NCBI RefSeq assembly: GCF_023148685.1
Contig: NZ_JAHXNL010000002.1
Coordinates: 310,001-374,000, forward strand
Source: Georgenia sp. EYE_87
GTDB lineage: Bacteria; Actinomycetota; Actinomycetes; Actinomycetales; Actinomycetaceae
Reading direction: 5' to 3'
Length of the DNA: 64,000 nt
Part shown: in pieces, positions 34,529-42,933 of the stretch
Layout of the letters: every line of letters begins with the position of its first letter
Numbering within the stretch: the first letter of the stretch is position 1
Notes under the pieces: generated by a model
Database searches by the model: none
Told to the model about the DNA's origin: nothing
Seen by the model: only the letters and a program-made list of their open reading frames with translations
Translations under genes and position numbers: made by a program

Positions 34529-34557
34529 TTCCGCAGTGCGGCGCGATGCCGTAGGAT
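34529..34557 (+). promoter_or_regulatory. Candidate promoter for infA and the alpha cluster
   Basis: TAGGAT at 34552-34557 is a good actinobacterial -10, with TTCCGC 17 bp upstream as a weak -35. It would give a 5' leader of about 85 nt before infA. A local promoter is needed here because the accessory genes separate infA from the spc cluster. Confidence 0.5.
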
Positions 34558-34648
34558 GGACCGCTGGGCATGGCTTCACCTTCGTCGCGCGTGCGCGGCA
34601 GCACGATGAGCCATCACCATGTTTCAGTCATCAACGTGAGCGGGAGTA

Positions 34649-34870
34649 ATGGCGAAGAAGGACGGCGTCATCGAGATCGAGGGCAGCGTGGTCGAGGCTC
34701 TTCCGAACGCGATGTTCCGCGTGGAGCTGAGCAACGGGCACAAGGTCCTCGCCCACATCTCGGGCAAGATGCGCCAGCACTACATCCGGATCCTCCCTGA
34801 GGACCGGGTGGTCGTCGAGCTGAGCCCGTACGACCTCACCCGGGGTCGCATCGTCTACCGCTACAAGTAA
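34649..34870 (+). CDS. infA: Translation initiation factor IF-1
   Basis: OB-fold factor that occupies the ribosomal A site during initiation, 73 residues. It begins [20 protein letters not shown] and has the conserved [20 protein letters not shown] 34649 follows GGGAG. First gene of the alpha cluster; rpmJ lies 62 bp downstream. Confidence 0.99.
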   Translation: MAKKDGVIEIEGSVVEALPNAMFRVELSNGHKVLAHISGKMRQHYIRILPEDRVVVELSPYDLTRGRIVYRYK

Positions 34871-34932
34871 CCACCACGAACGAACGCCGTCGGCGGACCT
34901 TGGGTCCGGCGTGCGCGGCGGCGGAGGAACAC

Positions 34933-35046
34933 ATGAAGGTCAAGCCCAGCGTCAAGAAGATCTGTGACAACTGCAAGGTGATCCGTCGGCACGGCCGCGT
35001 CATGGTCATCTGCACCAACCTGCGTCACAAGCAGCGCCAGGGCTGA
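34933..35046 (+). CDS. rpmJ: 50S ribosomal protein L36
   Basis: 37 residues, the smallest ribosomal protein. It starts [17 protein letters not shown], and the zinc site C11, C14, C27, H32 is complete, so this is the zinc-binding form. ATG 34933 follows GGAGGA. It sits in the standard place between infA and rpsM. Confidence 0.97.
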   Translation: MKVKPSVKKICDNCKVIRRHGRVMVICTNLRHKQRQG

Positions 35047-35192
35047 GTCCCTGACCGCCGGGAGCAGCGCCCCGGCACCACGTACCACCAGCACCGTCGG
35101 TCACGACGGCGCAACCCTCGGCTCGGAGGCCGGGGCCCGCAACCGGCGGGAGGGTGGTGCGGCAGACCTCCGACCCACAACAGGAGTCAAAG

Positions 35193-35573
35193 TTGGCACG
35201 TCTTTCCGGCGTCGACCTCCCCCGCGAGAAGCGGCTCGAGATCGCGCTCACCTACATCTACGGCGTCGGCCGTACCCGTGCGGCCGAGGCGCTCGCCGCC
35301 ACGGGCGTCAGCCCTGACCTGCGCGTCAAGGACATGACGGACGCGGACCTCGTCGCGCTGCGTGACTACATCGAGGGCAACTTCAAGGTCGAGGGTGACC
35401 TCCGCCGCGAGGTCGCCGCGGACATCCGCCGCAAGGTGGAGATCGGCTGCTACCAGGGCCTGCGCCACCGTCGTGGCCTCCCGGTCCACGGTCAGCGCAC
35501 CAAGACCAACGCGCGTACCCGCAAGGGCCCGAAGCGCACCGTCGCCGGCAAGAAGAAGGCCGGCAAGAAGTAG
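35193..35573 (+). CDS. rpsM: 30S ribosomal protein S13
   Basis: Small-subunit head protein contacting the P-site tRNA and L5, 126 residues. The TTG at 35193 is chosen because it gives [13 protein letters not shown], the family start, and AGGAG lies 6 bp upstream; the frame extends further but without support. The [21 protein letters not shown] signature is present. The gap before it, 35047-35192, holds only weak inverted repeats. Confidence 0.98.
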   Translation: MARLSGVDLPREKRLEIALTYIYGVGRTRAAEALAATGVSPDLRVKDMTDADLVALRDYIEGNFKVEGDLRREVAADIRRKVEIGCYQGLRHRRGLPVHGQRTKTNARTRKGPKRTVAGKKKAGKK

Positions 35574-35583
35574 TAGTCCGTGA

Positions 35584-35602
35584 CCGCGCCGGGCTGGCGC
35601 GG
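35584..35602 (+). terminator. Small hairpin between rpsM and rpsK
   Basis: CCGCGCC and GGCGCGG form a 7-bp stem with a GGGCT loop. It is probably an attenuating or processing element, as rpsK must still be transcribed. Confidence 0.35.
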
Positions 35603-35642
35603 ACCGGTCCGACGACCTCACCCTCAGGAGTAGGAACCCTCT

Positions 35643-36050
35643 ATGCCCCCCAAGACCCGTACGGCGACCGCGGCCCGCAAGCCGCGCCGCAAGGAGCGGA
35701 AGAACGTCTCCCACGGCCACGCCTACATCAAGAGCACCTTCAACAACACCATCGTCTCCATCACCGACCCGACCGGCGCCGTGATCGCCTGGGCGTCCTC
35801 GGGCCAGGTGGGCTTCAAGGGGTCGCGCAAGTCGACGCCGTTCGCCGCGCAGCTGGCCGCCGAGGCCGCCGCGCGTCGCGCCCAGGAGCACGGCATGAAG
35901 AAGGTCGACGTGTTCGTCAAGGGTCCCGGCTCCGGCCGCGAGACCGCGATCCGCTCCCTCCAGGCCACCGGCCTCGAGGTCGGTTCGATCCAGGACGTCA
36001 CGCCCCAGGCGCACAACGGCTGCCGTCCGCCGAAGCGTCGCCGCGTCTGA
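35643..36050 (+). CDS. rpsK: 30S ribosomal protein S11
   Basis: Platform protein near the mRNA exit, 135 residues. It has the basic N-terminus, then [20 protein letters not shown] and [18 protein letters not shown] at the end. In many bacteria rpsD follows here; in this genome a strong terminator and rpoA follow, so S4 must be encoded elsewhere. Confidence 0.99.
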   Translation: MPPKTRTATAARKPRRKERKNVSHGHAYIKSTFNNTIVSITDPTGAVIAWASSGQVGFKGSRKSTPFAAQLAAEAAARRAQEHGMKKVDVFVKGPGSGRETAIRSLQATGLEVGSIQDVTPQAHNGCRPPKRRRV

Positions 36051-36060
36051 CAGACGTGTC

Positions 36061-36105
36061 CATGCAGCGGGGTGCGCGCGCGATGCGTGCGCACCCCGCT
36101 GCATG
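36061..36105 (+). terminator. Strong hairpin between rpsK and rpoA
   Basis: A 17-bp perfect stem (36061-36077 with 36089-36105, arms starting CATGCAGCGGGG) with an 11-nt loop. A second smaller hairpin (CCTGCCG/CGGCAGG, 36121-36147) follows. These suggest rpoA-rplQ can be uncoupled from the upstream ribosomal genes; an AT-rich CATATAG near 36162-36168 may be part of an rpoA promoter. Confidence 0.75.
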
Positions 36106-36196
36106 ACTGCCAGCACCACCCCTGCCGGACGGACCGATGTCGGCAGGTCCTCGCCCAGACGTCATATAGCGGACGTCGGCTGAAAGGAAACCCCAA

Positions 36197-37222
36197 GTGC
36201 TCATCGCACAGCGCCCCGCACTGACCGAAGAGGTCGTCTCCGACTACCGTTCGCGGTTCGTCCTCGAGCCCCTCGAGCCCGGTTTCGGCTACACCCTCGG
36301 CAACTCGCTGCGTCGCACCCTGCTCTCCTCCATCCCGGGTGCCGCCGTGACCTCCATCCGCATCGACGGCGTGCTGCACGAGTTCTCGACCGTTCCCGGT
36401 GTCAAGGAAGACGTCACCGAGATCATCCTGAACATCAAGAACATCGTCGTCTCCTCGGAGAACGACGAGCCCGTCGTGATGTACCTGCGCAAGCAGGGCC
36501 CGGGCGTCGTGACCGCGGGGGACATCACCCCGCCGGCCGGTGTCGAGGTGCACAACCCCGACCTGCACATCGCGACGATCAACTCCAAGGGCAAGCTGGA
36601 GATCGAGCTGACGGTCGAGCGCGGCCGCGGCTACGTCTCCGCGGTGCAGAACAAGAGCGCGGACTCCGAGATCGGCCGCATCCCGGTCGACTCGATCTAC
36701 TCCCCGGTCCTGAAGGTGACGTACAAGGTCGAGGCGACCCGCGTCGAGCAGCGCACCGACTTCGACAAGCTGATCGTCGACGTCGAGACCAAGAACGCGA
36801 TCGCCCCGCGCGACGCGCTCGCCTCCGCCGGCAAGACCCTCGTCGAGCTGTTCGGCCTGGCCCGCGAGCTCAACGTCGAGGCGGAGGGCATCGAGATCGG
36901 CCCGTCGCCGACCGACGCCGCGCTCGCGCAGGACCTGGCGCTGCCGATCGAGGACCTCGGCCTGCTGTCGCGCTCGTACAACTGCCTCAAGCGCGAGGGC
37001 ATCCACACGGTGGGCGAGCTCGTCGCCCGCTCGGAGGCCGACCTCCTCGACATCCGCAACTTCGGCGCCAAGTCGATCGGCGAGATCAAGGAGAAGCTCG
37101 CCGGTCTGGGCCTGGGCCTGAAGGACAGCCCGGCCGACTTCGACCTCTCCGCCCACGTGGGCGACGAGGACGAGGACGAGGCCTACGGCGACATCCAGTT
37201 CAGCGACGAGCAGCCCAGCTGA
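36197..37222 (+). CDS. rpoA: RNA polymerase alpha subunit
   Basis: Assembly platform of RNA polymerase, 341 residues. GTG 36197 follows AAAGGAAA and gives [13 protein letters not shown]. The N-terminal dimerisation domain ([28 protein letters not shown]) and the C-terminal UP-element and activator-binding domain ([20 protein letters not shown]) are both complete. It ends in a short acidic tail. Confidence 0.99.
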   Translation: MLIAQRPALTEEVVSDYRSRFVLEPLEPGFGYTLGNSLRRTLLSSIPGAAVTSIRIDGVLHEFSTVPGVKEDVTEIILNIKNIVVSSENDEPVVMYLRKQGPGVVTAGDITPPAGVEVHNPDLHIATINSKGKLEIELTVERGRGYVSAVQNKSADSEIGRIPVDSIYSPVLKVTYKVEATRVEQRTDFDKLIVDVETKNAIAPRDALASAGKTLVELFGLARELNVEAEGIEIGPSPTDAALAQDLALPIEDLGLLSRSYNCLKREGIHTVGELVARSEADLLDIRNFGAKSIGEIKEKLAGLGLGLKDSPADFDLSAHVGDEDEDEAYGDIQFSDEQPS

Positions 37223-37256
37223 CCTGCTCACCCGACACATCTACTAGGAGATAACA

Positions 37257-37904
37257 ATGCCTACCCCTGCCAAGGGACCCCGTCTGGGTGGCAGCGCTGC
37301 GCACGAGCGGCTCATGCTGGCCAACCTGGCCACCGCGCTGTTCGAGCACAAGAGGATCACCACCACCGAGCACCGCGCCAAGCGCCTGCAGCCGGTGGCG
37401 GAGAAGCTCATCACGCTGGCCAAGCGCGGTGACCTCCACGCCCGCCGCAAGGTCATGACCACCGTGCGCCGCAAGGACATCGTCGCCGAGCTCTTCGAGC
37501 AGACCGCGCCGAAGTTCGCCGAGCGCAACGGCGGCTACACCCGCATCACCAAGGTGGCGCCGCGCAAGGGCGACAACGCCCCCATGGCGGTCATCGAGCT
37601 CGTGCTCGAGCCGGTCAGCCCGAAGCAGGCCACCGTGCGCGAGGCCGAGAAGGCCACCGCCCGCGCCGCCACGGCCGCTCCGACCGCCGAGGCCCCCGCC
37701 GAGGAGCAGGTCGCCGAGACCACCGCCGAGGCCGTCGAGGCCGAGGCGCCCGGCGAGCAGGGTGCGGCCACCGAGGCCGTCGAGGCCGAGGCGACGGTCG
37801 AGGCCCAGCAGGCCGACGCCGAGAAGGCCGCGGAGGCCGCCGACGCCGAGGCCACCGAGGCCGAGGCCGGCCAGGCCAAGGGCCCGGTCGACCCGCGCAA
37901 GTGA
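37257..37904 (+). CDS. rplQ: 50S ribosomal protein L17 with acidic C-terminal extension
   Basis: Residues 1-120 are a normal L17 ([20 protein letters not shown], then [19 protein letters not shown]). A tail of about 90 residues follows, made almost only of Ala, Glu and Val, with repeats of the EAVEAEA type. Total length is 215 against about 127 in E. coli. Mycobacterial L17 also has an extension, so this is an exaggerated lineage feature. A strong terminator follows. Confidence 0.97.
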   Translation: MPTPAKGPRLGGSAAHERLMLANLATALFEHKRITTTEHRAKRLQPVAEKLITLAKRGDLHARRKVMTTVRRKDIVAELFEQTAPKFAERNGGYTRITKVAPRKGDNAPMAVIELVLEPVSPKQATVREAEKATARAATAAPTAEAPAEEQVAETTAEAVEAEAPGEQGAATEAVEAEATVEAQQADAEKAAEAADAEATEAEAGQAKGPVDPRK

Positions 37905-37943
37905 GGCACCCGCGAGCCTGACGCAGCAGCGTCGCGCCCGCCC

Positions 37944-37978
37944 CGAGGGGCCCGGACCGTCACGGTCCGGGCCCCTCG
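37944..37978 (+). terminator. Terminator after rplQ
   Basis: An almost perfect inverted repeat (arms CGAGGGGCCCGGACCG and CGGTCCGGGCCCCTCG, 3-nt loop), 39 bp after the stop. It ends the alpha cluster and insulates it from the accessory block that follows. Confidence 0.9.
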
Positions 37979-38086
37979 CGCACCCCCGCGCCGAGATCCC
38001 CCCGACCCCGGTGTGCCGGCATCTGCTCGGTCACCCGTCATCTCCTCCGTGAGATGTCAGGCACTCGGCGGCTGAGGACCTGCCAC

Positions 38087-38092
38087 TAGCCT
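38087..38092 (+). promoter_or_regulatory. -10 hexamer of a leaderless hydrolase gene
   Basis: TAGCCT ends 6 nt before the GTG at 38099, and no ribosome binding site is present. This fits a leaderless mRNA starting at the GTG. The -35 region is not conserved. Confidence 0.55.
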
Positions 38093-38098
38093 GGCGAG

Positions 38099-38920
38099 GT
38101 GAGCGTCCCCACCGTGGTGCTGGTGCACGGCATCCGCGCCTCGCGCAGCATGTGGCTGCGCCAGCTCGCCGCCCTGGACGCGGCCGGCGTCCCCGCCGTC
38201 GCGCCGGACCTGCCCGGCCACGGCTCACGCGCGGGCGAGGACTTCACCGTCCCGGCCGCGATCGACACCGTCGAGCGGACCGTCGGCGGGATCGACGGGC
38301 CCGTCGTCGTCGTCGGTCTCTCCCTGGGCGGGTACCTCACCCTGCACTGGGCCGCCCGCACCGAGCACCGCCCGGCCGCCGTCCTGGCCGCCTCGTGCTG
38401 CACCCAGCCAGCCGGCCCAGGGCTGGCCGCCTACCGCCGTCTCGCCGCGCTGATCGGGCGGCTGCCCGACGGCGGAGCGGGCGTCAACGAGTTCATGGTT
38501 CGCCGGTTCCTGCCCGCCGAGGCCCGTGCCGACCTCGCCGCCGGCGGCATGACGATGTCGGTGATGACCGCCGCCCTGGCGGGCATGGCCGGGGTGGACA
38601 CCTACGCGGACATCACCCGCATCCAGTCCCCGATCTGGTTCGTCAACGGCCGCTGGGACCACTTCCGCGTGCACGAGCGCCGCTTCGTCGCCGCCGCGCG
38701 CGAGGGCCACCTCGTGCTGATCCCGCGCGCCACCCACCTGGTCTCGCTGGTGCGGCCCGTCGCGTTCAACCGCGTGCTCCTCGAGCTGGTGGACCGGGTG
38801 TCGACGGACGCGGGGGACGGCGTCTACGGGACCCGCAGCTCCCAGGCCCGCACCCCGCCGACGATGCCCGCCGAGTTCGGCACGATGACGACGTCGTCGC
38901 CGAGCCGGGAGAGCACCTGA
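38099..38920 (+). CDS. Alpha/beta hydrolase
   Basis: 273 residues. The fold is clear from VVLVHGIRASRSMW (oxyanion region) and the nucleophile elbow GLSLGG. The triad would be Ser75, Asp187 (NGRWDHF) and His213 (RATHLVSL). The substrate cannot be told; the family includes esterases, C-C hydrolases and haloperoxidase-like enzymes. The start is GTG at 38099 with a -10 just upstream and no ribosome binding site. The last 97 bp overlap the convergent kinase gene, so its C-terminal 30 residues (Ser/Thr-rich) are encoded opposite that gene's end. Confidence 0.88.
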   Translation: MSVPTVVLVHGIRASRSMWLRQLAALDAAGVPAVAPDLPGHGSRAGEDFTVPAAIDTVERTVGGIDGPVVVVGLSLGGYLTLHWAARTEHRPAAVLAASCCTQPAGPGLAAYRRLAALIGRLPDGGAGVNEFMVRRFLPAEARADLAAGGMTMSVMTAALAGMAGVDTYADITRIQSPIWFVNGRWDHFRVHERRFVAAAREGHLVLIPRATHLVSLVRPVAFNRVLLELVDRVSTDAGDGVYGTRSSQARTPPTMPAEFGTMTTSSPSREST

Positions 38921-39585
38921 GGGGCGATCCGGCGCGAGTTGCCCCCGCCGAGGTAGAGCCGGTCCCACAGGTACATCGGGCGCAGCGCCTCGACGACGTT
39001 GCGGACCCGCCGCGACCACATCGCGTCGCCCAGCCGCAGCCTCTCGTGCTCGCCGACGTAGTCGTCGTAGGTCAGGCCCCACTTCACCGGGCCCCGGCTG
39101 AGCTCCACGTGCGGGGCGAGCGTCCCGCCGTCGAAGACGGCGTTGCCCAGCCCCGTCCCCAGGGTCACGATCATCTCCAGCCCGGCGCCCGTGATCGCGC
39201 CGGCGCCGTGCACCTCCGCGTCGTTGAGGACGAGGGCCGGGATGCCCAGCTCCTGCTCGACGGCGCCCTTCATGTCGAACCCGGACCAGTGCAGCTCGAG
39301 CTCGGGCAGCACCCGGGTGCGCGGGCCGGCCTTGGTGATGTAGTGCGGGGTGTGGATGACCACGCCGTGGCGCAGCATCCCGGGCATCCCGACCGTCACC
39401 CGGCCGGCCGCGGGGAGCTGCTCGGCCAGGGAGGCGATCGTCCGCACGAGCCGCGACGGCGGCAGCGGGTACGGCGTGGTGGCCCGCACCGGCTGGGCGT
39501 GCATGGTGCCGGCGGCGTCGAGCACCGAGGCCTTGATGCCGCCGCCGCCGCAGTCGACGGCCAGCGTCACGCTCGAGGGCTCCAC
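38824..39585 (-). CDS. ROK-type sugar kinase, polyphosphate-glucokinase-like
   Basis: 253 residues. ASKHA ATPase motifs are visible: phosphate-1 loop VDCGGGGIKASVLD at the start, LNDAEVHGAGAI and phosphate-2 VTLGTGLGNAVF. The size and the LNDA motif resemble actinobacterial PpgK (polyphosphate or ATP glucokinase). However, GGGGIK replaces GGTGIK, and the ROK zinc motif is absent, so the substrate is uncertain. GTG 39585 is preceded by TACTCT and exactly 6 nt, suggesting a leaderless start. It lies downstream of selB in the same direction, but with its own promoter, so a link to selenium is unproven. Confidence 0.75.
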   Translation of the reverse strand: MEPSSVTLAVDCGGGGIKASVLDAAGTMHAQPVRATTPYPLPPSRLVRTIASLAEQLPAAGRVTVGMPGMLRHGVVIHTPHYITKAGPRTRVLPELELHWSGFDMKGAVEQELGIPALVLNDAEVHGAGAITGAGLEMIVTLGTGLGNAVFDGGTLAPHVELSRGPVKWGLTYDDYVGEHERLRLGDAMWSRRVRNVVEALRPMYLWDRLYLGGGNSRRIAPQVLSRLGDDVVIVPNSAGIVGGVRAWELRVP

Positions 39586-39611
39586 CGCGCGAGAGTATCG
39601 CGGGGCCACGC

Positions 39612-41384
39612 TCAGGGCCGACGCCCGGTGACCTCCCGGCGGTCGTCGGGCAGCCGGCGCGTGAGGCCGCGCCGGTCGAGCAGGTCCAGCAGCGGGAGCA
39701 CCACCCGGCGCGAGGTGGCGAGCCGGACCCGGGCCTGGCTCGTGGTGAAGGGCTGGGGCAGGTCCGCCAGCCACGCCGCGGCGCGCTCGGCCGCGTCGGC
39801 GGGGAGCACGACGCCGGGCGCCGGGCGCAGCACCCGGCCCGCGCGCGCGGCGGCGGCCAGTCCGCGCTCGTCCAGCCCCAGCTCGCGCAGCCGGTCCGCC
39901 GTCGGGGCGGCGAACGGCGCCCCGGCCAGGTCGGCGGCGAGCGTCCCGAGGGCCTCCGCCAGCGCCGGGGGCAGTCCGCCGCTGCCGCTGACGACCACGC
40001 GCCCGTCCGCCATGGCCAGGGGCGCGCGCAGCGCGGCCCGCAGCAGCGCCTCGGGAAGGCCGAGCCGGGCGGCGAGGGCAGCGGGCGGGAGGCCGAGGTC
40101 GAGGGGGTGGGCGGCGTCGTGCTCGCGCACCAGCCGCTCCGCGTCCGTCAGCGCCCCGGCCGCCCGTGACGCGGACAGGAGCAGGCCCGCGGCCACGACG
40201 CCGTGCGCGGCGGCGTCGGCGGTCGGCACACCGATGCGGCGCAGCACGGCCAGGTCGGCCAGTCCGTCCCGGCGGCGCAGCTCCCCGGCCAGGTCCGGCG
40301 TGCCGTCGGCGCCGGCGAGGGTGGCCGCCCGTCTCGCGGCCGCGCCCCGGCGGGCCAGGGGCGTCGGGGCAGGGTCCAGGACGACGACGCCCCACAGGGC
40401 CCGGCTGCCCGGGTCCCGCAGGAGGGCCCGGTCGCCAACGCGCAGCGGCAGCGGCCGGCGCAGGGTCAGCCGGGCCAGGCCGTCGGCGAGCGGACGGTGG
40501 TGGACCTCGACCGACGCGCCGCCCACGTGCAGCATGGGGCGGTCCGGCGGCAGGGCTGCGGCGGCCGGCCCGCCGGCCCGGCGCAGCCTCACGTCGACGA
40601 CCTCGGTGCGGTGCCAGGCGTCCGGGGTGACGAGGACGGCACCGCGCTCGACGGCGGCGTCCCCGGCGAGGTTGAGGGCCACGCGGGCCACCCCCACCGC
40701 CTCGGGCACCTCGCGCCCGAGCGACTGCACGGCCCGGACCCGGACGGTCCCGCCGTCGTGGGCCAGCCGGTCGCCGGTGGCGACCCGCCCGGCCGGCAGC
40801 GTGCCGGTGACCACCGTCCCCGCCCCGTGCACGACGAAGCTCCGGTCCACCCACAGCCGCACGTCCGCGTCCTCGTCGGGGGCCGGGAGAGAGCGCAGCG
40901 TCCGTGCCAGGGCGTCGGCCAGCTCCGCCAGGCCGGCGCCGGTGCGGGCGCTGACCGCGACGACGGCGGCGCCGCGCAGGGAGGTGGCGTCGATCTCGCC
41001 GCGCGCCCGGGCGATCGCGGGCCCCGGGTCGGCGAGGTCGGAGCGGTTGACGGCGACCACCCCGTAGGAGACGCCGAGGCCGTCGAGGGCGGCGAGGTGC
41101 TCGGCCGCCTGCGGCATCCACGGGTCGTCGGCGGCCACCACGAGCAGGGCGACCGGCACGGGCCCGACGCCGGCGAGCATCGTGGGCACGAACCGCTCGT
41201 GGCCCGGCACGTCCACGAAGGCGACGTCGCCGACGCCGGGCAGGGCGGTCCAGCAGAAGCCGAGCTCGATCGTCAGGCCTCGCCGGTGCTCCTCCGGCAG
41301 CCGGTCGGGGTCGGTGCCGGTCAGGGCGCGGACCAGGGCGGACTTGCCGTGGTCGACGTGCCCGGCCGTGGCGACGACGTGCAC
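39612..41384 (-). CDS. selB: Selenocysteine-specific elongation factor SelB
   Basis: GTPase that brings Sec-tRNA to UGA codons marked by a SECIS hairpin, 590 residues. The EF-Tu-like start TAGHVDHGKSALVRALTG holds the P-loop, and DVPGHERFV is G3. NRSD replaces the usual NKxD at G4. Domains II and III follow (GAGTVVTGTLPAGRV). The C-terminal winged-helix domains that bind the SECIS cover about 350-590. GTG 41384 lies 3 bp after selA, so the two are coupled. Confidence 0.96.
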   Translation of the reverse strand: MHVVATAGHVDHGKSALVRALTGTDPDRLPEEHRRGLTIELGFCWTALPGVGDVAFVDVPGHERFVPTMLAGVGPVPVALLVVAADDPWMPQAAEHLAALDGLGVSYGVVAVNRSDLADPGPAIARARGEIDATSLRGAAVVAVSARTGAGLAELADALARTLRSLPAPDEDADVRLWVDRSFVVHGAGTVVTGTLPAGRVATGDRLAHDGGTVRVRAVQSLGREVPEAVGVARVALNLAGDAAVERGAVLVTPDAWHRTEVVDVRLRRAGGPAAAALPPDRPMLHVGGASVEVHHRPLADGLARLTLRRPLPLRVGDRALLRDPGSRALWGVVVLDPAPTPLARRGAAARRAATLAGADGTPDLAGELRRRDGLADLAVLRRIGVPTADAAAHGVVAAGLLLSASRAAGALTDAERLVREHDAAHPLDLGLPPAALAARLGLPEALLRAALRAPLAMADGRVVVSGSGGLPPALAEALGTLAADLAGAPFAAPTADRLRELGLDERGLAAAARAGRVLRPAPGVVLPADAAERAAAWLADLPQPFTTSQARVRLATSRRVVLPLLDLLDRRGLTRRLPDDRREVTGRRP

Positions 41385-41387
41385 CGG

Positions 41388-42755
41388 TCAGCTCCCCGGG
41401 TGTCCCGGCGCGGTCGTCGGTACCGCCCGGTCCTCGCGGCCTGCCAGGGTGGCCGCGGCGGCCCGGACCGCCGCGAGCAGCGCCTCGTCCTGCTCGGCCG
41501 GCACCGTGCGCAGGTCCAGCAGCAGCCGGTCGCGCTCGACGCGGCCCACCACCGCGGGCCGGCCGCGACGCAGCGCGGCGGCGAACGGCACGGGCAGGGT
41601 CACCGCGGCGCTGGGCAGCTCCACGCCCGGCGCGCCCCCGCCCCCGACCGCGGCGACGCTGGTGCGGGCGACCGCCCCGACGTCGGCCAGGAGGGCGGCG
41701 ATGGCCTCGGCGCGCCGCAGGAGCGTCGCGGGGTCGGTCTCGAGCGCGGCGCGCACGGGCGGCGGGGGACCGGTGAGGGTGGCCTCGAGGGCCGCCAGGG
41801 TGAGCTTGTCGACGCGCAGGGCGCGGGCGAACGGGTGGCGGCGCAGCGCCTGGACAAGGTCCGCGCGGCCCAGCAGCAGCCCCGCCTGCGGGCCGCCGAG
41901 GAGCTTGTCGCCCGAGGCGGTGACCAGGTCCGCGCCCTCGCGCAGGGTGGTGGCGGCGTCCGGCTCGCCGGGCAGCAGCGGGTGCGGGGCGAGGAGCCCC
42001 GAGCCGATGTCGGCGACGACCGGCACGGGCAGGCCGGCGAGCGCGCGCACCGGCACCGCGGACGTGAACCCCGAGACGACGAAGTTCGACGGGTGCACCT
42101 TCAGGACGAACGCGGTGCGCTCGTCGACCGCGGCGGCGTAGTCGGCCAGCCGGACGCGGTTCGTGGTGCCGACCTCCCGCAGCGTGGCGCCGACGGACTC
42201 GAGCAGCTCCGGGATGCGGAACCCGTCGCCGATCTCCACCATCTCGCCCCGGGCCAGGACGACGTTCCGGCCGGCCGCGAGCCCCAGCGTCACCAGCGCC
42301 AGCGCCGCGGCGCCGTTGTTGACCACGTGCACGGCGCCGGCGTCCGGCACCGCGGCGGCGAGCGCCGCCAGCGCGCCCGCGCCGCGCGGCCCGCGCCGCC
42401 CGGTGGCCAGGTCCAGCTCGACGTCCGTGGGGCCGGCGGCGAGGGCGACGGCCTCGCGCGCGGCGGCGGAGAGCGGGGCACGGCCGAGGTTGGTGTGCAC
42501 GACGACGCCGGTCGCGTTGACCACGCGGTGCAGGGAGGTGGCGGCCTCGGGCAGGGCGGCGAGGGCGGCGTCGGCGACCGCGCCGGGCTCCAGGGCCCCG
42601 GCGCGGCAGCGCGCCTGCGCGGCCGTCACGGCGTCCTTGACGAGCCGGCCGCCGAGCCGGGCGGCCGCGGCGACCAGCCGCGGGTCGGCCAGCACGGCGT
42701 CCGTGCGGGGCACGGCGCGACGCGCGTCGGTCGCGGCGCTGCGGCTCTCCGGCAC
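41388..42755 (-). CDS. selA: L-seryl-tRNA(Sec) selenium transferase SelA
   Basis: PLP enzyme that converts Ser-tRNA(Sec) to Sec-tRNA(Sec) with selenophosphate, 455 residues. The catalytic lysine is K284 in SGDKLLGGPQAG. Other family blocks are VVNATGVVVHTNLGRAPLS, VNNGAAALAL and EVGTTNRVRLADY. The frame runs further upstream into the tRNA-Sec gene, but GTG 42755 is the proper start: AGGAGGG lies just before it, and homologues begin near here. It lies 17 bp downstream of selC, giving the order selC-selA-selB on this strand. Confidence 0.96.
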   Translation of the reverse strand: MPESRSAATDARRAVPRTDAVLADPRLVAAAARLGGRLVKDAVTAAQARCRAGALEPGAVADAALAALPEAATSLHRVVNATGVVVHTNLGRAPLSAAAREAVALAAGPTDVELDLATGRRGPRGAGALAALAAAVPDAGAVHVVNNGAAALALVTLGLAAGRNVVLARGEMVEIGDGFRIPELLESVGATLREVGTTNRVRLADYAAAVDERTAFVLKVHPSNFVVSGFTSAVPVRALAGLPVPVVADIGSGLLAPHPLLPGEPDAATTLREGADLVTASGDKLLGGPQAGLLLGRADLVQALRRHPFARALRVDKLTLAALEATLTGPPPPVRAALETDPATLLRRAEAIAALLADVGAVARTSVAAVGGGGAPGVELPSAAVTLPVPFAAALRRGRPAVVGRVERDRLLLDLRTVPAEQDEALLAAVRAAAATLAGREDRAVPTTAPGHPGS

Positions 42756-42772
42756 GATCGGCCCTCCTGACG

Positions 42773-42867
42773 TGGCGGAGGCGGACGGGAATCGAACCCG
42801 CCTGGCCGGGATGCCCGGCCACAACGGTTTTGAGGACCGCGCCCGTCACCAGACGAGGTACGCCTCC
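42773..42867 (-). tRNA. selC: tRNA-Sec (anticodon UCA)
   Basis: 95 nt including an encoded CCA. Read on the minus strand it begins GGAGGCG, and the 3' acceptor strand ends CGCCTCC, then G and CCA. The anticodon loop CCTCAAA gives TCA, which reads UGA. A 6-bp D stem (CTCGTC/GACGGG), a long variable arm (GGCCGGG/CCCGGCC) and the TTCGATT T loop are all tRNA-Sec features. The eighth acceptor pair is a T-C mismatch. A -10-like TAGGGT lies 7 nt upstream of the mature 5' end. Confidence 0.96.
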
Positions 42868-42874
42868 GCGGCAC

Positions 42875-42880
42875 ACCCTA
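42875..42880 (-). promoter_or_regulatory. -10 hexamer for selC-selA-selB
   Basis: On the minus strand TAGGGT ends 7 nt before the first base of tRNA-Sec. Transcription would then begin at or very near the mature 5' end. The -35 is not recognisable. Confidence 0.45.
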
Positions 42881-42921
42881 GCGGCAGCCCGCGGAGGGTG
42901 GACCCCGGCGGGGGCCGCACC

Positions 42922-42927
42922 TAGGCT
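42922..42927 (+). promoter_or_regulatory. -10 hexamer for selD and the fdh operon
   Basis: TAGGCT ends 6 nt before the selD GTG at 42934, with no ribosome binding site, which points to a leaderless transcript. It is divergent from the selC promoter, and both lie in a 66-bp intergenic space, so one regulator could serve both. Confidence 0.55.
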
Positions 42928-42933
42928 CGCCGT

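Noticed and set aside
41388-42824. SelA starting 23 codons further upstream
   Set aside because: The extra codons lie partly in the tRNA-Sec gene, and the better ribosome binding site precedes GTG 42755.
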